A stretch of DNA of 64,000 bases from Montifringilla adamsi. Taxonomy: Eukaryota; Chordata; Aves; Passeriformes; Passeridae. Position numbers and translations under genes: made by a program. The stretch covers positions 397,269-461,268 of the forward strand of contig JAGGNK010006626.1 of NCBI GenBank assembly GCA_017590115.1. The letters run 5' to 3'. Positions 1 to 13,400 of this stretch are shown here, one piece after another (positions within the stretch are counted from its first letter, which is position 1; each line of letters begins with the position of its first letter). The notes beneath the pieces are model-generated. The model did no database searches and had not been told where the DNA came from. It saw nothing but the letters and a program-made list of their open reading frames with translations.

Positions 1-204
1 TGAAACTTGCTCGTTTTCCTGGATTTTCTGTCACAAAGACTGTTGACAAAGACATGCTATAGAGATTGATATGCTTAGATTCAGGTCAGTATAGTTCTTA
101 ACTTGTCCTATCGAAGTCAAAGACATTTTTGAAATTGATCACATAGAATCTAAAGGTTAAGTGTGGTTTTTGCCTAGATACACGAGTTGGCCCTGAAAAA
201 ATAA

Positions 205-840
205 TTTACCACATCTCTGGGCAGCCTGTTCCGGTATTTCACCACCCTTGTCTTAAAAAATGTCTTTCTTATCCCATCTGAATATGTGCTCTTTTGGTTT
301 AAAACCTTTACCCTTTGTCCTGTAACTACAAGCCCTGATAAAGGGTCTGTCACCATCAGTCCTAGTAAGTCTTGTTGTGTACTGCAGTAAGATCTCCTGA
401 GAGCCTTCTCTTATCCAGGCTGAATGGTCCCATCTCTCAGCTTGTCCTCACAGAAGTGCTGCTCCGTCCTTCTTGATCATCTTTGTGGCCTCCTCTGGAC
501 TCCCTCCAGCAGGTCCATGTCCTTCCTGTGCTGGGGCCCCAGAGCTGCTGCAGCCCTGCAGGTGGGGTCTCAGCAGAGCAGAGCAGAGGGGCAGAATCCC
601 CTCCCTGGCCCTGCTCCCCACACTGCTCTGGATGCAGCCCAGTACACGTGTGGCTCTCTGGGCTGGGAGTGTCCATGGCTGGGTCATGTCCAGCCTCTCA
701 GCCACCAGTGCCTGTAAGTTCCTCTTGGCCGAGCTGCTTCAATCCCTTCTTCTTCCACCGTGTCTTGTTATCAGCAGTTGCCCAGGTGTAGGGTCTAGTA
801 CCTGACCTTGTTGAAGCTCCTGCAGTTCACATGCACCACT
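205..840 (-). mobile_element. CR1 LINE fragment, antisense, in the CWC27 intron
   Basis: Read on the minus strand this matches the RT-to-3' part of avian CR1 ORF2. Landmarks on the plus strand are 'ctgggcagcctgttcc' near 218, the block 'ctgtaactacaagccctgataaa' near 320, 'caggctgaatggtcccatctctcagc' near 417, the 'tggactccctccagcaggtcc' block near 497 and 'cccaggtgtagg' to 'gaccttgttgaa' near 781-815. The minus-strand peptide at 448-705 shows CR1-like residues (CIQSSVGSRAREGILPL). The reading frame is broken by stops and frameshifts, and the element is truncated at both ends. It lacks the 3' octamer tail at its low-coordinate end. Confidence 0.85.
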
Positions 841-1334
841 TTTCCGTTATGTAACATTGATGTTTTCAGGTTACTGGAAATTTGCTGAAATTAGGAAACA
901 TCTAATGGGGGGGAAACTTCTAATGAACAGTAGGAAAAACATTGAATTGAACAAGGCATTTGTTTAGTCTTGTATTCTGAGAATTAAAAAGCATGATCTG
1001 AACCAAATTAATGCGAAGCAGCAGGACATGAAGCATTCCCCTTTTGATCTTCTGTGTACCTACTTCAAGCATTTTCCATGTAATCTCTTCCCCACTTTTG
1101 TAAAACCCTCCACCCTGGTGAAAGGTGTCTAAAGTGACTAATGGGAAAATTTGAGAAACACTCCCTGTTCCTGGGAAAAATTTGCCATACATTTTGGAAG
1201 ATATGCTAAATAGAAAAAAACAAGAAAACAGATGTTAGTATGTGAAATAAAATCCAGAGGAAAACTATCTGTATTTATCTGTATTTTTCAAAAGGAGGCT
1301 TTACAAAATTATCACCTTATAAGGGTCTTCTAAG

Positions 1335-1340
<6 letters not shown>
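841..1340. other. CWC27 intron sequence, nothing recognised
   Basis: This AT-rich intronic DNA lies between the CR1 fragment and the poly(A) tract. It has a G run (gggggggg) near 907 and no exon or element that I can support. Confidence 0.5.

Positions 1341-1386
<46 letters not shown>
1341..1386 (+). repeat. Poly(A) tract of 46 bases
   Basis: This is an uninterrupted run of 46 adenines ending about 146 bp upstream of the CWC27 last-exon acceptor. The sequence before it does not resemble a retrogene or a known SINE, so I list it only as a homopolymer. Its length is likely unstable and prone to assembly error. Confidence 0.95.
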
Positions 1387-1388
<2 letters not shown>

Positions 1389-1532
1389 ACCACCAAAAGA
1401 AACCCAGGTCAGTTCTTTCTTGCTATGACCAAAAATAAATCAGAAATCTTACCATGCATACTATAATTACAAATTAATTACAAATTGTATTTTCCATTTC
1501 TTTCACTGAGTTGGAGTTTGGTTTTTTTGCAG

Positions 1533-1695
1533 GATGTCACATGTGCTTCAGTTTGAAGACAGAAGCAGAAAGGTGAAAGATGCAAGCATGCAGGATGAAG
1601 ATACTTTTGAGATCTATGATCCACGGAATCCTGTAACTAAGAGGAGAAGAGAAGAAAGCAAGAAGATAATGAGAGAAAAAAAGGAAAGGAGATAA
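1533..1695 (+). CDS. CWC27: CWC27 last coding exon (3'-terminal part of the gene)
   Basis: This exon encodes the C-terminus of CWC27, a nuclear cyclophilin-type protein that associates with the activated (Bact) spliceosome. The exon follows a pyrimidine-rich acceptor (tttttttgcag, ending at 1532). Its first base completes a split codon, which I infer to be Trp (TG|G). It then reads 53 codons from ATG at 1534 to TAA at 1693-1695. The peptide begins MSHVLQFEDRSRKVKD, contains DEDTFEIYDPRNP and ends in a very basic tail (KRRREESKKIMREKKERR). I recognise this highly charged tail as the conserved C-terminus of vertebrate CWC27; the PPIase domain is N-terminal and outside the window. ATG 1534 is an internal Met, not the start codon. 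The neighbour is ADAMTS6 in convergent orientation, matching the mammalian gene order as I remember it. No upstream CWC27 exon is visible in 1-1532. Confidence is high from the peptide and splice site together. Confidence 0.93.
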
Positions 1696-1738
1696 AAGGA
1701 GTGTAAAGTTAGCCAGAGCTGCCTTGGAAAGTGACTGC

Positions 1739-1744
1739 AATAAA
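1739..1744 (+). terminator. Proximal alternative polyadenylation signal of CWC27 (AATAAA)
   Basis: A canonical AATAAA lies only 44 nt after the stop codon. The downstream sequence (ctggctcttttgtaagctg) is moderately T/GT rich, so a shorter 3' UTR isoform is possible but not shown. Confidence 0.4.
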
Positions 1745-1926
1745 GCACTGGCTCTTTTGTAAGCTGATCCTAAAAATACCACTGGACAAGTGTGAAAAGG
1801 AATCTCTCGAGAACCTGTCGTGCAGTTTTGAGGCAGAGCTGTCATTTGTTTCTTAAGCTGTGCAGTCAAATGCTCTCACTGCATTCATTATCCAACCTCT
1901 CTAAAGGTTTTTAGAATGATGTATTT

Positions 1927-1932
1927 AATAAA
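1927..1932 (+). terminator. Distal polyadenylation signal of CWC27 (AATAAA)
   Basis: A canonical AATAAA lies 232 nt after the CWC27 stop codon, with a GT/T-rich downstream element from about 1946. It is the best candidate for the main mRNA end. Confidence 0.7.
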
Positions 1933-4716
1933 ACAGCTGACTTGACTTTTGTCCGTGTTTTAATTACAGTAGTCAAAATCTTTGATTAATCAAAATATGA
2001 TAATCAAAAAGTTTTCAACATAATGAATGGGAATATGTCTAAGTGAGGGTCAGGTTAGAAGACAGAAACCCTATCTGCAGTCTTTTAAGATTTTATGTTA
2101 ATTATTTTCATTGTTCTTTAAAAGACATGTAAATTTTGCCTGCCTGAACCACTCTGATACAGAATTAAGAAGATGCAGTACTTTTGAGAATGGTCACAGC
2201 TTTCTTGAAACAAGCGAAGTTTAATTTGAGAATCTGGCTATTGCCTCCTTCTTTTGAAATACACATTCCAGTACAGATCTCATCTTGGGAAGCTGGGATA
2301 ATGCATTTTAGATGTGTTATTTCACTATCCATACCACATTAATAAAAAAAGATAATCTGAATATGCTGTAATGGTTGATTAAACCACTTGTTGCAATACC
2401 AGAAAGATCCCTTTGGTAGAATTTTCATTGTAAAGTGGTAGGTAATGTTAATTAGTGGCAAGTTTGTGAATTAGTGCAGTACAGAAACAAAAGGAAATAT
2501 GATCAATCTCATTAAAAATATAACCCTGCTTTAAACAATTATTCTGTCATCTCAAATTGAACTCAATTGAGCTCAAGTCTCCAGTTTATAGATTTTCCTC
2601 ATATTTTACAACTCTGGATGTTAATATTTTTACAGATAAACAAGAATTTTCATTGCTCCTTTAGAGCAGTTCTGGTGCCACAGGAACATGAATTGTCCAA
2701 ATGGCCAACAGCTAAAGAGGAGTGAACAAGGTCACTAAAAAGTGCCACCAGAGCAGTGTTTTGCTGATGTTGTTTTTAGAACAAGTTCAGTAAGGTATGG
2801 TGTCCTTATCAAGCTGCCACTGCCAAATTTCTTGATAGGGTTTGAGGTGTGAGATACATAAACCTGCATTGGTGGGTTAATATGTCCCAAATATCAGAGG
2901 TCAGATTAATACAGATTATTGCTTAAATGCACAGTGCAACCTTTGAGATAAGGAGAAAACTTGGAGGTGTGAAGTGAGATCCTGTATAAAGCTGTCATTA
3001 TCCTCCTCTTAGGCTGAGTGAATTATACTGTGCCATGGTGTAAAGAAGTTAAGAGGGGTTACATTCCTTAACATGGCCATTCACAAACTAGTGAGTCAAT
3101 GGTTTTTAAACATTAAGTAATTTCTGTCAGGCTGCTGCTGGCAAAGTGAAGAACATCTAATGTCACATGCTGTTACCTCTATTCATTTCTTTGTTTGTGG
3201 AGAAAATTTTAAATCAGTCATTACAGGAAATGAGCATATCAAACCCCCATTCTGGTGGAGATGGAAAGGAGGAAAAGGTGATGAACATGGGGAAAAGTGA
3301 GGGCTAGATCTGAAAAGAACCTTGAGAATCAATTCCAGGACAGTTACTGCCCCTGGAATAAAAAAAAAAAAAATGTTCAAATTATGTATTTTTCCTGCAA
3401 GCTAAAGTAGGATGCATGAGTCAATATATGGGCAAGTTGACTAACACTCTTCTTAGCTGAATATTTTTGCCAACTACCTGCATCAGCTCTGAGTAAGCTG
3501 TACTAGATGATTCCCAGTTTAAAGCACTAGAGAAGCCCAAAAAGGAATCTTAACTTGAGGTTTAGGACTCTGATCAGTTGGAAGAGATTTGAAAAGTCTG
3601 GACCTTGCACAGGACTGGTAACCTGACAAGAACAAGAGAGTAACTATGTTGACAATGTTGACATTTTCTTGTTAAGTGTGCATTGAAAGTCAGATTATCA
3701 CAACTAGTCAAGAGAGAGTTGATGAAGTTGACTACAAATGGGCTAAGGTGTCTAAATTTTATTCATTTCACTGAAGCAAAAGTCATTCTGTATTTCATTT
3801 AGGAGACACTTGGAGCAAAGTTAAGAAAAGCTGATATCAGAAGTACATTCTCAGGTAAAGTCAACACCAAGGAGTAAGAACCTCACAGAAGGAAGTTTAA
3901 ATGATGACACTTGTCTGAAACAAGTAGTTTGCAGTGTCACAGGTAACTCCCATTCTGCCAGTAACAATCCTGCCAGTTTCCCATATTGCCAGGCTAACAA
4001 TCATTTTAACTCAAACCTATTTCATTCACCATCTGGCTTTGCTGTAATTACATAAAATGTTGACTGGTAAAGCATGACAGTGTTCTTTTTGTAGACTGTG
4101 AAATGTGTGTGCTCAGTGTTACACCTTTTATTTCTCAATTCTGAAAATCAAGTGGGTGATACAATGTGTGCAGGTGTCCCCCTCTCTGTGAAAGAGTCAT
4201 ATTGAGCTAGATTAGTGGCTGAAAACTGAAGGAACAGTTGGTTTTGTGGCTGAAGAATTTGTTCTATGGTAATGAGATTTTTGAATTATTATATTTTCTT
4301 AAATCTTAAGCATCTCCCATGTTCCACCCTTATGGCCACCATCTCACCTGTCTGTATAAACATGAGCATAATCTCCACATAGTTTAACAGACAGCTAGGT
4401 ACATATGTCTATGCACCAGTAAAAAAAATAGTGTCTTAACAGCTGCATGTGAAGCTTTACTTCCTAAAAATTCTAATTATGAGCACAGATTACCCAGCTT
4501 GAAGATGCAAACCACAGTACTCATATGTAATAATTTCTGTACAAGTCAGGGTTTAAAATTGCTGGATATGCTCTACTTCCCCACCATCACCACCTGCATT
4601 TTTGAATACTCATTACATCAAGCTAAAAATCTTATAAACCCAGATTATGACTGAATTTTGAGTTAGATCTACCAAAGGTCTACCAATATTTAATGGCAGC
4701 TAATCTGCAATTTCAA

Positions 4717-4739
4717 TGTTGGTAGCTTTGCTACCAACA
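4717..4739. repeat. Perfect 10-bp inverted repeat with 3-nt loop
   Basis: TGTTGGTAGC, then TTT, then GCTACCAACA. The arms are exact reverse complements. It lies in non-coding DNA downstream of CWC27. No transcript or binding protein can be inferred. Confidence 0.9.
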
Positions 4740-7700
4740 CAGTGAGCTAGTGTTGGCAAATGTTCTGTGAGACAGTCCCTCCAGTCATACCTGCCTTTCT
4801 TTTAATATAAACATTGATGGAGCCTTTCATTTTGCAAGAGGGAATGTGACTCGTAGCTGAAAAGAAGGAGTGGGGGGGAAAAGGTTTTCATCCTTGCAGA
4901 TACCATTATATTGGTAAAGTCAACATTTTCATTTCCAAACCAGCTGGATTTTGAGTAGATAAGATCCTTCTAGGCCACATCTGGTAATAGCAAGATCCTC
5001 AAGAAGAGCTTAAAGGCTTGCCTCAAATGCTGTCAGTGATGCCAACGAGTAGTACAATGTGCCCTTTTTGCTTTGGAGCTGAAAAAACCCTGAGGTACAA
5101 CAGAGCCTGGTTTATTTCTGTCAAATAGCCACTATGCCTAGGCTGCTAGGGATGTAATCTGCAATGCCACATTATGTAGCTTTCCCTTAGCTGCTGGCTT
5201 CCAGCATGAGCAGGTCTGGGAAGAGGTTTATTCCATCCTGTCTCCTTTCCCCAGCAGAAGAGTGTCTGAACTATAACAGTTAAAATAACCACACAGCGAT
5301 GTTGTCTGCTTTTGTCTAGAGGACATCAAGTTTGCAAAAGACACAATTATGTTTTGGCAACAAAAAACCTAGCTTCAGACAGAAAGGATAGCTCCAGACT
5401 CTGCCTCATTCTGGCAGAGACATGTGCATCTGTCATTACTTAAATGATGACAGATTTGGGCTGTTAGAAGATGAGGGGACTCCTTACCTGTGTGTTCTCA
5501 GTAAAAGATGTAGGTATTTGCTTACATCTTTCACTGTAACAAAGAATGAGCTGATCATATAGTGGCTATATTTATAAAGTTCCTGATGATGTACACACAG
5601 CACAGAGAATGTAAACTGAAAAGTTTTTGAATGCATCTGATCATCCCTTGATAGCACATTCCTGCTCTACTAGTATATCAAGTACCAGCAGTTTGCTGCT
5701 TCCCAACTGAGTGCCATAAAGTGATTCCCTTCGGTTATCCTGGGCAGATGTGCCATATTCATGTGCTTGATAGTCACAAATTCCTCATGCAAACTGACAG
5801 ACACCTTGTGCCCACACACACTCTGATGGATACATTCTGGTCTCCAAGGCACCCAGGGCAGGTGCCATACAGCCTGTCAGAGGCCCTGTATACCTCAGCT
5901 ACTGTCCCAACAAAATATTCCTCTGAATTAATTTTCACAGTACTTTTTCCTGGCAGGATTTCACTTCCTCTTCGGTATCCATCGCAGATGGGGTTTTACA
6001 TTTGATTTTTCAATTCTTTTGGTTTTTTAAGAGCCTGCTCACACAGCACAAGTTTCATTTGTAAGTCACAGATTAGAAGAGCATGTTTAAAAAGCTACTG
6101 CACACTTGGGCAGGTCTTTCTTACACATCTCACACAGGCACATAAGAATTGGTTTCTGCCTCCACGGGCTTCATCACCACTTCTCTCATCATCATGCCTT
6201 CCCTGTCAGCCTCTATTACCGAGGGCCAGACAAAGAATTTACGTCCTCCCCCTCCTCAACCTTTCAATTGTTTTTGCATTTGTAGCTAGCCTCTGCCCTA
6301 CTGTCTTCTCCAGCTCTCTTTATGCCTCCTGGCTTCCCAGTAGTGAGCTGAAGAATCTGGTAACTACCAGATAAGTCACACACAAAAGCTGAAGCTGCAC
6401 TTTATTATGTGCCTGTGTAGATTCTGTACAGACTACAAATGCAAAAAACATGAAGCCAAAGCTTCAGAGAGCAGGCTTGAAATTTATATTTAAACTATTT
6501 TTATGTTTTTAACACTTCCTCTGTATATATTTTCTTTTTAAAATTATTATTCCTGAAACACATACCAAAATAGCATTGTACCTGATCTGGCCACAGAATG
6601 AGGATCTGCTGATTGTAACCTACAATTGTCTGGTACTGCTCCAAAGCAGAACAAAAGCCTGAAAGCTACTATTTTTGGAAAAAAAATCAAGGCCTTGTTT
6701 AAAGCACAAATTGGTTGGTACTAATAACCTTCTACTCTTAAAGCACTGTTTTAAAACAGCACAAGGACCCTGCCTTAACAACTCTAAATTTACAGACATG
6801 AAAGAGGACTACAGACAACAAGACAGCACCTTTTGGGAAAAAAAACCTAATCCTAAACCACAACACATCAGAAAAAAATTTACATTTTTAAGACTAATTC
6901 ACCAAATCTAAATGAAAAAAAAATACACTATAGGGAAGGTGGGTGGGAAATCTACACTTCTTGACCTAGACAATCACATGGAAGAGAAAACAAGTCTTGA
7001 TATGAACAGGTTCATATACTTTTACTGTGGTTCTTATTTCTAATTTATGAAGTGCGCTGGCTTTGGAACCAAGCATGATATGATGGTCATATCTGTATGT
7101 CAATGGGTATTACACACTTGAAAGTCCAGTCCAATATTCATAAGGTTATTTAAGCTGCACACTTGCCCTTTGTGATTTGTTTGTAGTAGTAAAAGGGCAC
7201 AGTTACAGAATGGCCCTAGGATAGCCTTTAGTTTTGGCAGTTTTATTTGGCAGCAATAAAGCATTGAAAGCTGAACCTCTTTATATTGAACACAGTCTGG
7301 AAGATCACAGATTTGCAGCCACTATTGAAACTTGGTTCCAAAATCACATATGTTCTTCTTCAGAAGTAACTTCTGAGTCAAACAGATTTTAATACAACAT
7401 TGCATTCAAAGGATACTTCCTTCACCTGCTTGAACAGAGACTCTCTACAGTTTTGGGAAGCATGGTCTGCCCTGTATAATGAAGTATTGCATCCTTACAT
7501 CTAAAAAGTTATTTCACTGGAACAGCAGAAAATAACTGTCAGTATGTGGTCAGTTATTTTAAAAAATATTTCCATTACAGCTACAGTATGCTCTCCCTTC
7601 CATTTACAGAATATACAAACCAAAGAGTTTACACATTAAACACATAAATTATTTCAAATGTCAGGGCATGAGTTGGTCCTAAGTGTTCGAGTAGACTTGG

Positions 7701-10467
7701 CAAGATGGTATAGTAAGTATGAACATCTGGATAACGATTCAGGGGCATGAGCTGGTAAATGAGATCATTAACTATAATACCTAACCCTGCCCTACAGATT
7801 AGGAAGACAGTTTTTAGGATGATTCACCCTTGAGGGGAAACAGAAATATGCGTCTTGTGCGTCTTGTGCAAGATATTTTTATCTAGGGCACCCAAACATG
7901 CAAGTTATCCCAAATGACAACAAAAAAGCATTTGAAAGGGCTGTAAATGGGGAGGAAAAAAAAATTCTGACCCAACTATTCCAGATTTACTTATATTTAT
8001 AATGTAGTCAAAAGATTTTCCTCACAGTGTTTCATATAATTTTATTTTACAAAGACAAAAATCATCAGACAGGAAAACCACAGTAAGCAATGTTTGCCTT
8101 TGCCAAACAAATAATTTACATAAAAGTTTGCAAATAGATTTTAAAAACCCCCAAAACTCAGCCCAGCTTTCTTCAGCTTCTAAATCTGATGCACATTACT
8201 GTTTTTTGTTTAATTTCAGGTGGTTTCACTGCTACAAGATGAGACCTCATATACCAGAGAGACCAAAATATACTACCTCACTGTCATATAATTTAGGCTC
8301 AGTCATACCTCAGACAATATTTTTACAAGGTCACTTTGCAAAAGTATGTCTAGCCTATCCAAATGACAATATTATTTATGCCAAAGGTTTTGCTTTACAG
8401 ATGGAAGTATTCCAACCACTGTTTAATAGGCTGTATGGAGAGGCTAAGAAAACATCATTTGTTGCACACACAGCTTAAGTATACAATATAGAACTAAAGT
8501 GTACAGACTGATCATTGGCAACATGGGCTAAAACTGGCCTCAGTGAAAAAAGCCACAAAAGCAATGAGCTTCTGAGTTTTCCTCTCTGATATTATTTTTG
8601 GAATTCCTGAGCTTAACCAGAAATATGAATGCACAAGTGAGAAATAGATGTGAATTCAGTAGCTACCTGGATATTAAAAATGCAAAAATGATATTTTTCA
8701 AAAGAGACTTTGTAACACAGACATATGACTTCATAAGCAGACAGGACAGCACATTCTCAGCTGCAGTCTCAGAACAGGGAGTGGATAGGAGAGTAATGAC
8801 AGGAACTCCAATAAAAAGCTTTTTAAAAGTACTGAGGTGAAGACAATACAGTCTTCAAAGCCAAAGTAATTAGTACCAGGACCAAGTGTTTCTGAAGGCA
8901 ATTAGAGTAAAACAAGCATGTTTTTTCTCAAGCTCTATTCTTAGAAAACAATTTTCATCCATCAACTTTACTTCTACTCAATTTGTAACAGTTTTTCTGG
9001 CAAGCTCTAATTCTTTAGAGGCTGAAACTTGTCGCTGCTGCTGATTAAAATAATTGTGAACATAGCTAAGATTAAAAAATCCACACCAGACAAGCACTAC
9101 CATATACACCAGAAAATTATAGCATGTGAAAATCAGCTGGCACCCAAATAATTTCAGCATATCAGACTTATTAGGAAAGTGTAATTGAGATTTGGAGGAA
9201 CAGAAGTACAATAGGAGACCCCAAGGACTGAGGAGGGAGCTGAAAAGGTATTGTATCTCTGTAAGGATCTTAACCAGGCAAACATGGTACACAGGCCACT
9301 GCATAATATTCTCTAACAGTTCTGTTTTCCGTATGCTAAATTAATGTTTATTTACCCTACAGACCTGTGGAGTAGCTGCCATTCTTCCTCGGTTAAATTA
9401 AGTCCATGTTTTCTGACAGCACCAAAACATGCAGAAATCTGGGAGTTTTTGCCATGTGATAAAAACTACAGCAGGGTAAGCAACGTTTTTCATTGTTTAA
9501 TTTTGAGAATACTTCTTGTAGGCTGGTGGTCAAAGCAGCAACATTACTGAGACTGGCAGCAGACAGTGGAGTTTTGCTCTTTCTGTTCTGGCCATTGTGA
9601 TGCTTTGGTCTGATCTGTATTTCACAAATAAAAGTTGGTCTTTCAGTTGTCAGACCACAGTTTTAGTTCAGGTTTCAGACAGGAGGGGGAGAAGCAAGTA
9701 AAGAACTTGCATAGTGACAAAGTGTTTGCTATTTCTACAATGTGGCTTTTGGAGTAGTGGTCCCTTGTGACCACAGAAAGCCACAAGCATTCAGAGCCAT
9801 TTGAGTAAGCCAATACAGTATCACACAGCTATGGACAGACAACATTTGGCTTCTGGACACCCTGTGTGGAATGTAGTTTTAGAAGAAAAATATGTTAAAC
9901 TCTTGGTTAGAGGGCAAGTCCAAAGATATCTCACACAAAGAAAGACTCAGTGCCTCAAGTTATCTATTGATTTCTACCTTGAATAACTAAAGTACACATT
10001 TATAAACAGTATGAATGCACCTAAAAAGAGAGTGTGGAGGCTGAAGTGCTATTAATTCACAAACTAGTGAACAGATTACTGTGCACTATTGTGCACTAAT
10101 GATTGCACTTCAGAAATATAGGCAGCATTAGGAAGGGAGAATAAGGCTGCAATGCTAATAAGGGGAAAACAGATGCTATTGTATGAAGGCCAAACAGGAC
10201 CAAACTGAAGTCTAGTAAATTAATCAAGAATGTTTCATGCCAAAGATACACCAACACCTAATGGAGCCACATATGAAACAAATATTCCTGAAACTTCTCT
10301 TTTCATGGCTCTCTACTTACATATAGCATCCTATTTCTAGTGAGTTTCCAAATAATAATAACACAGCCACTAAACATCATTTCAAGTCAGAACAGACAAG
10401 GCATAATCAGGTATACTTCCACAATTTAAGAGAGAGGTTTTTCTAACCTCCCTCAATACTCTACACC

Positions 10468-10483
10468 TTTTTTTTTTTTTTTT
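10468..10483. repeat. Poly(T) run of 16
   Basis: A homopolymer run of 16 thymines followed by ccagtgc. It superficially resembles a splice acceptor (T-tract plus CAG), but no coding sequence follows. Confidence 0.9.
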
Positions 10484-13400
10484 CCAGTGCATGAATATTC
10501 TTGTCTTCAGAAATATTTTTCTAAAATCTTACCTAAATCTCTTTTGCTGTAGCACAACCCGCAACTTCTTGTACCAGTCTGAATGAATAACCTTGTCTGC
10601 TCTGCAGCAATATTTTATGTATTGAAAGATTTATCATGTCCTTTTTCTTCTCTAGAATAAACAATCACAAAATTTTCATTTTCTCCCTAACAGTCATGTT
10701 TTGTATATCTTTAAATCATTCCTACTAATCTTCTTTGGCTTTTCACCCAGCTGGTCTACATTTTTCTTTACCTGTGTTACCTAAAGAAAGCTGGAAACAG
10801 CAATCTCACCAAAGTCTGACTCATGCTAAAGACAGAGGAATGAATCTTTACACACAACACCCCTGTCTGTACATCCAAGCATGGGCTTTCCTTTCTCATC
10901 CATTTGCACAGGTTTTTTTAATGATGTTCAGCTCTGAACCTGTATAATTCTCAAATTCTTTGGTATTAACCTACTGATTAGGAGGCTGGGGTTTTTTAAT
11001 TGTAGCAATTGATTATTCCTGGGAGTGGTGTTTGGCATTCATCCATGTTGAACTGCACTCTGTTGTTTTGGTGTGTTTTATCAAATAGTTGCAATCGTTA
11101 TGAATTTGTCTTGTTCTCAACATGCTTGGAAGGCCTTCTAGCTGTAGTTTTGCCAGCTCAATACTTCACAGATTGTTATCAGAAAGCCATGTGAGACAGG
11201 TGGAACCATCACATGATCAAACTTCATTACTCCTCTACTACATGCAAGTCCTGTTACCCTACACTAGACTCCAATTTGGCATTAAAAGTAAATTTATGCT
11301 CTCAAAACTAAGGTCAATTTCGTAATGTTCTGAAGAATTATATGAGGGAGGAAAACGTCTACTCCTTGGAAGGAAAATATATTCTGAGATGCAATTTATC
11401 CTTAATATTATATAGAGTATGTAAGATAAGAAATGCTTTTCATACTTGACTAAATCCAGCAGCAACAAACCAAGCTCATACAGAGTTGAGGCTTAAAGCC
11501 TGATTATCCAGTCAGTTACAGGCATTTCTCTTCCCCGGTTGTGTCATGAACAATAGTAATAAAACGCCTGGCTACAAACAGCAGGAATTAGTATACCTCA
11601 AACCTCAAGTCCTTTCAACTGTCTGGATAAAAGTGTGAAAGTGAATAAAAAGGCAGCTCTGGGCCAGAACAGAATGATGTGAAGGAGGTAAACACTCCTG
11701 AGCTTTCTTAATCTTTCATATTAGCAAGGGTATGGAGCTCCTTCTGAAAAAATGGAATCTGTAGTGGATTCTTCCTTGTGTTGACATGGCAAATTGTGTC
11801 ATGTATACACAGTAACTAAAACAATTTCATTTTTTGTAAGTCCTCATGTAAAAAGTTATAATTCCTCTCACCAAGGCAGAAAGTGAAAAGGAAAATAATT
11901 AAAGTGTCAGAACAACCATTCTCATCTGTCATTTGATAACTGATCTGCCATGTCTGCACTAGAGAAGTGCCTCTAGCCATTGTTCTTGGATGGATTTCAC
12001 ACGTTTTTTTACATTTTAGTCAAGTGTACTGCCACTGAATGGAAGCCCACAGGCTACAGAGAAGGAAGATAAGGGAGATGCTAAGTGTCTGAAATACTTA
12101 GTTGTGACTGTGAATGTAAAAGAGCATTTCACATTTATGAAAGTCAACTGCATATAGGGTAAGATGGGATGCTTTCTAAAAAGACCCCCAACACTGAATA
12201 CACTGAATGTGAAAATAGAATTTATTCAGTCAATGGTCAGGCTGATGGTGAATCTCTCCTCTTATCTTTTGAAATATTGGACACATAATCAGAAAACATC
12301 TTCTATCTGAATTGTTGTAACTATTCATGTCCAAATATATTTGTCCTGTGTAGTGCCGTCTTTGCCATAACTAGCCCTTGATTCTGGCACCTTTCTCTGC
12401 ACATTAGCGAGACTTTAGATGGCTTGATTTGGCCATCTTCTCAGAATCAAATGGCATGTTTTTGTGACTGGGACCTGCTAGTTCATTAAAAAAAATCTAA
12501 GGAACATAATACCTGTTGTCTTGAAAAGTCTGTTGAACTGGGAAGCAACTCCCTCTCCATGTTCCTGCTGGTATACCAGTACAGTTTAGGGGAATAGGGT
12601 TTCCATACAAGACTTTAATCCTGGGAATTAGGATAGCAGTAGAGCAACCTGTTACAAGTGAAAAATAGTGACAATTGTTTCCTGAGAGATACTGGACATA
12701 TAAGGTGATTACTTCTTGGTATCAATATAGTCTTCATGTTCTGCTGTTGATGCCTTCTGTAGAACTATCTCTTCCCATCTTCAAAATTTCAACCCTTCTT
12801 AAATACTTATTGAACAGAGCCACTGCTTTCCTCTGACCCAAATATGATATCATCTGAATAAATGAACACTTCTGCATTTCTTCAACAAGACTTTTTCTGT
12901 GGGCATTACCTAATCAGAACAGATGTGGCTGTTGTAAGGGTAGTTTGTGCCTTAGAACTCCAAATTTTTGTTCCCCGGACAATAAGAAACAGCTGGCCAA
13001 ACAACAGTCAGAGATACATCTCCTACAAAAGGCACACCAGTATCATTTTTTTGAAATGAGATGATTTTTAGCATGACAAACAGGACTGAAACCTTTCACT
13101 GTAGGTTTATCAAAAAAAAAAGAAAAAAAAATCTTTTCTGGTCTAAAGATAAAAATTAAATATTCATCTCTTCATAACTGAATGAAAGCAGTCCTACATC
13201 AAGGTTGAGCTGGATCCTTACTGTATTGCCAGCCTCTCCCCTCCCAAGCAGAACTTAAAACCTGTCAGGCAAAACACAGCCATGTCCAAGTGCTGCAGTC
13301 TGGGCTGTACTTCTGAGAAGCATATTGCAGAAGCTCAGTCTGTCTTAGCTGGAAACACCTGCATGCTGCTTCAGACACAGGGCTAACTTATCTCCTCTGT

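Larger units (their letters stand above)
1696..1950 (+). other. CWC27: CWC27 3' untranslated region
   Basis: The sequence after the stop codon has no further coding signal. It contains two AATAAA hexamers, of which the distal one is followed by a T/GT-rich stretch (ttttgtccgtgtttt, about 1946-1960). That suggests cleavage near 1945-1955 and a short 3' UTR of about 250 nt. The exact end is inferred. Confidence 0.7.

Noticed and set aside
8128..8478. 116-codon plus-strand open frame in the intergenic region
   Set aside because: No recognisable motif, no splice or promoter context, and codon and residue composition match AT-rich chance sequence.
9627..9632. AATAAA followed by a GT-rich stretch, a possible plus-strand transcript end
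   Set aside because: No exon or other transcript evidence upstream; such hexamers are expected by chance in AT-rich DNA.
10468..10488. Splice acceptor (T16 followed by ccag)
   Set aside because: No open coding sequence with recognisable content follows.
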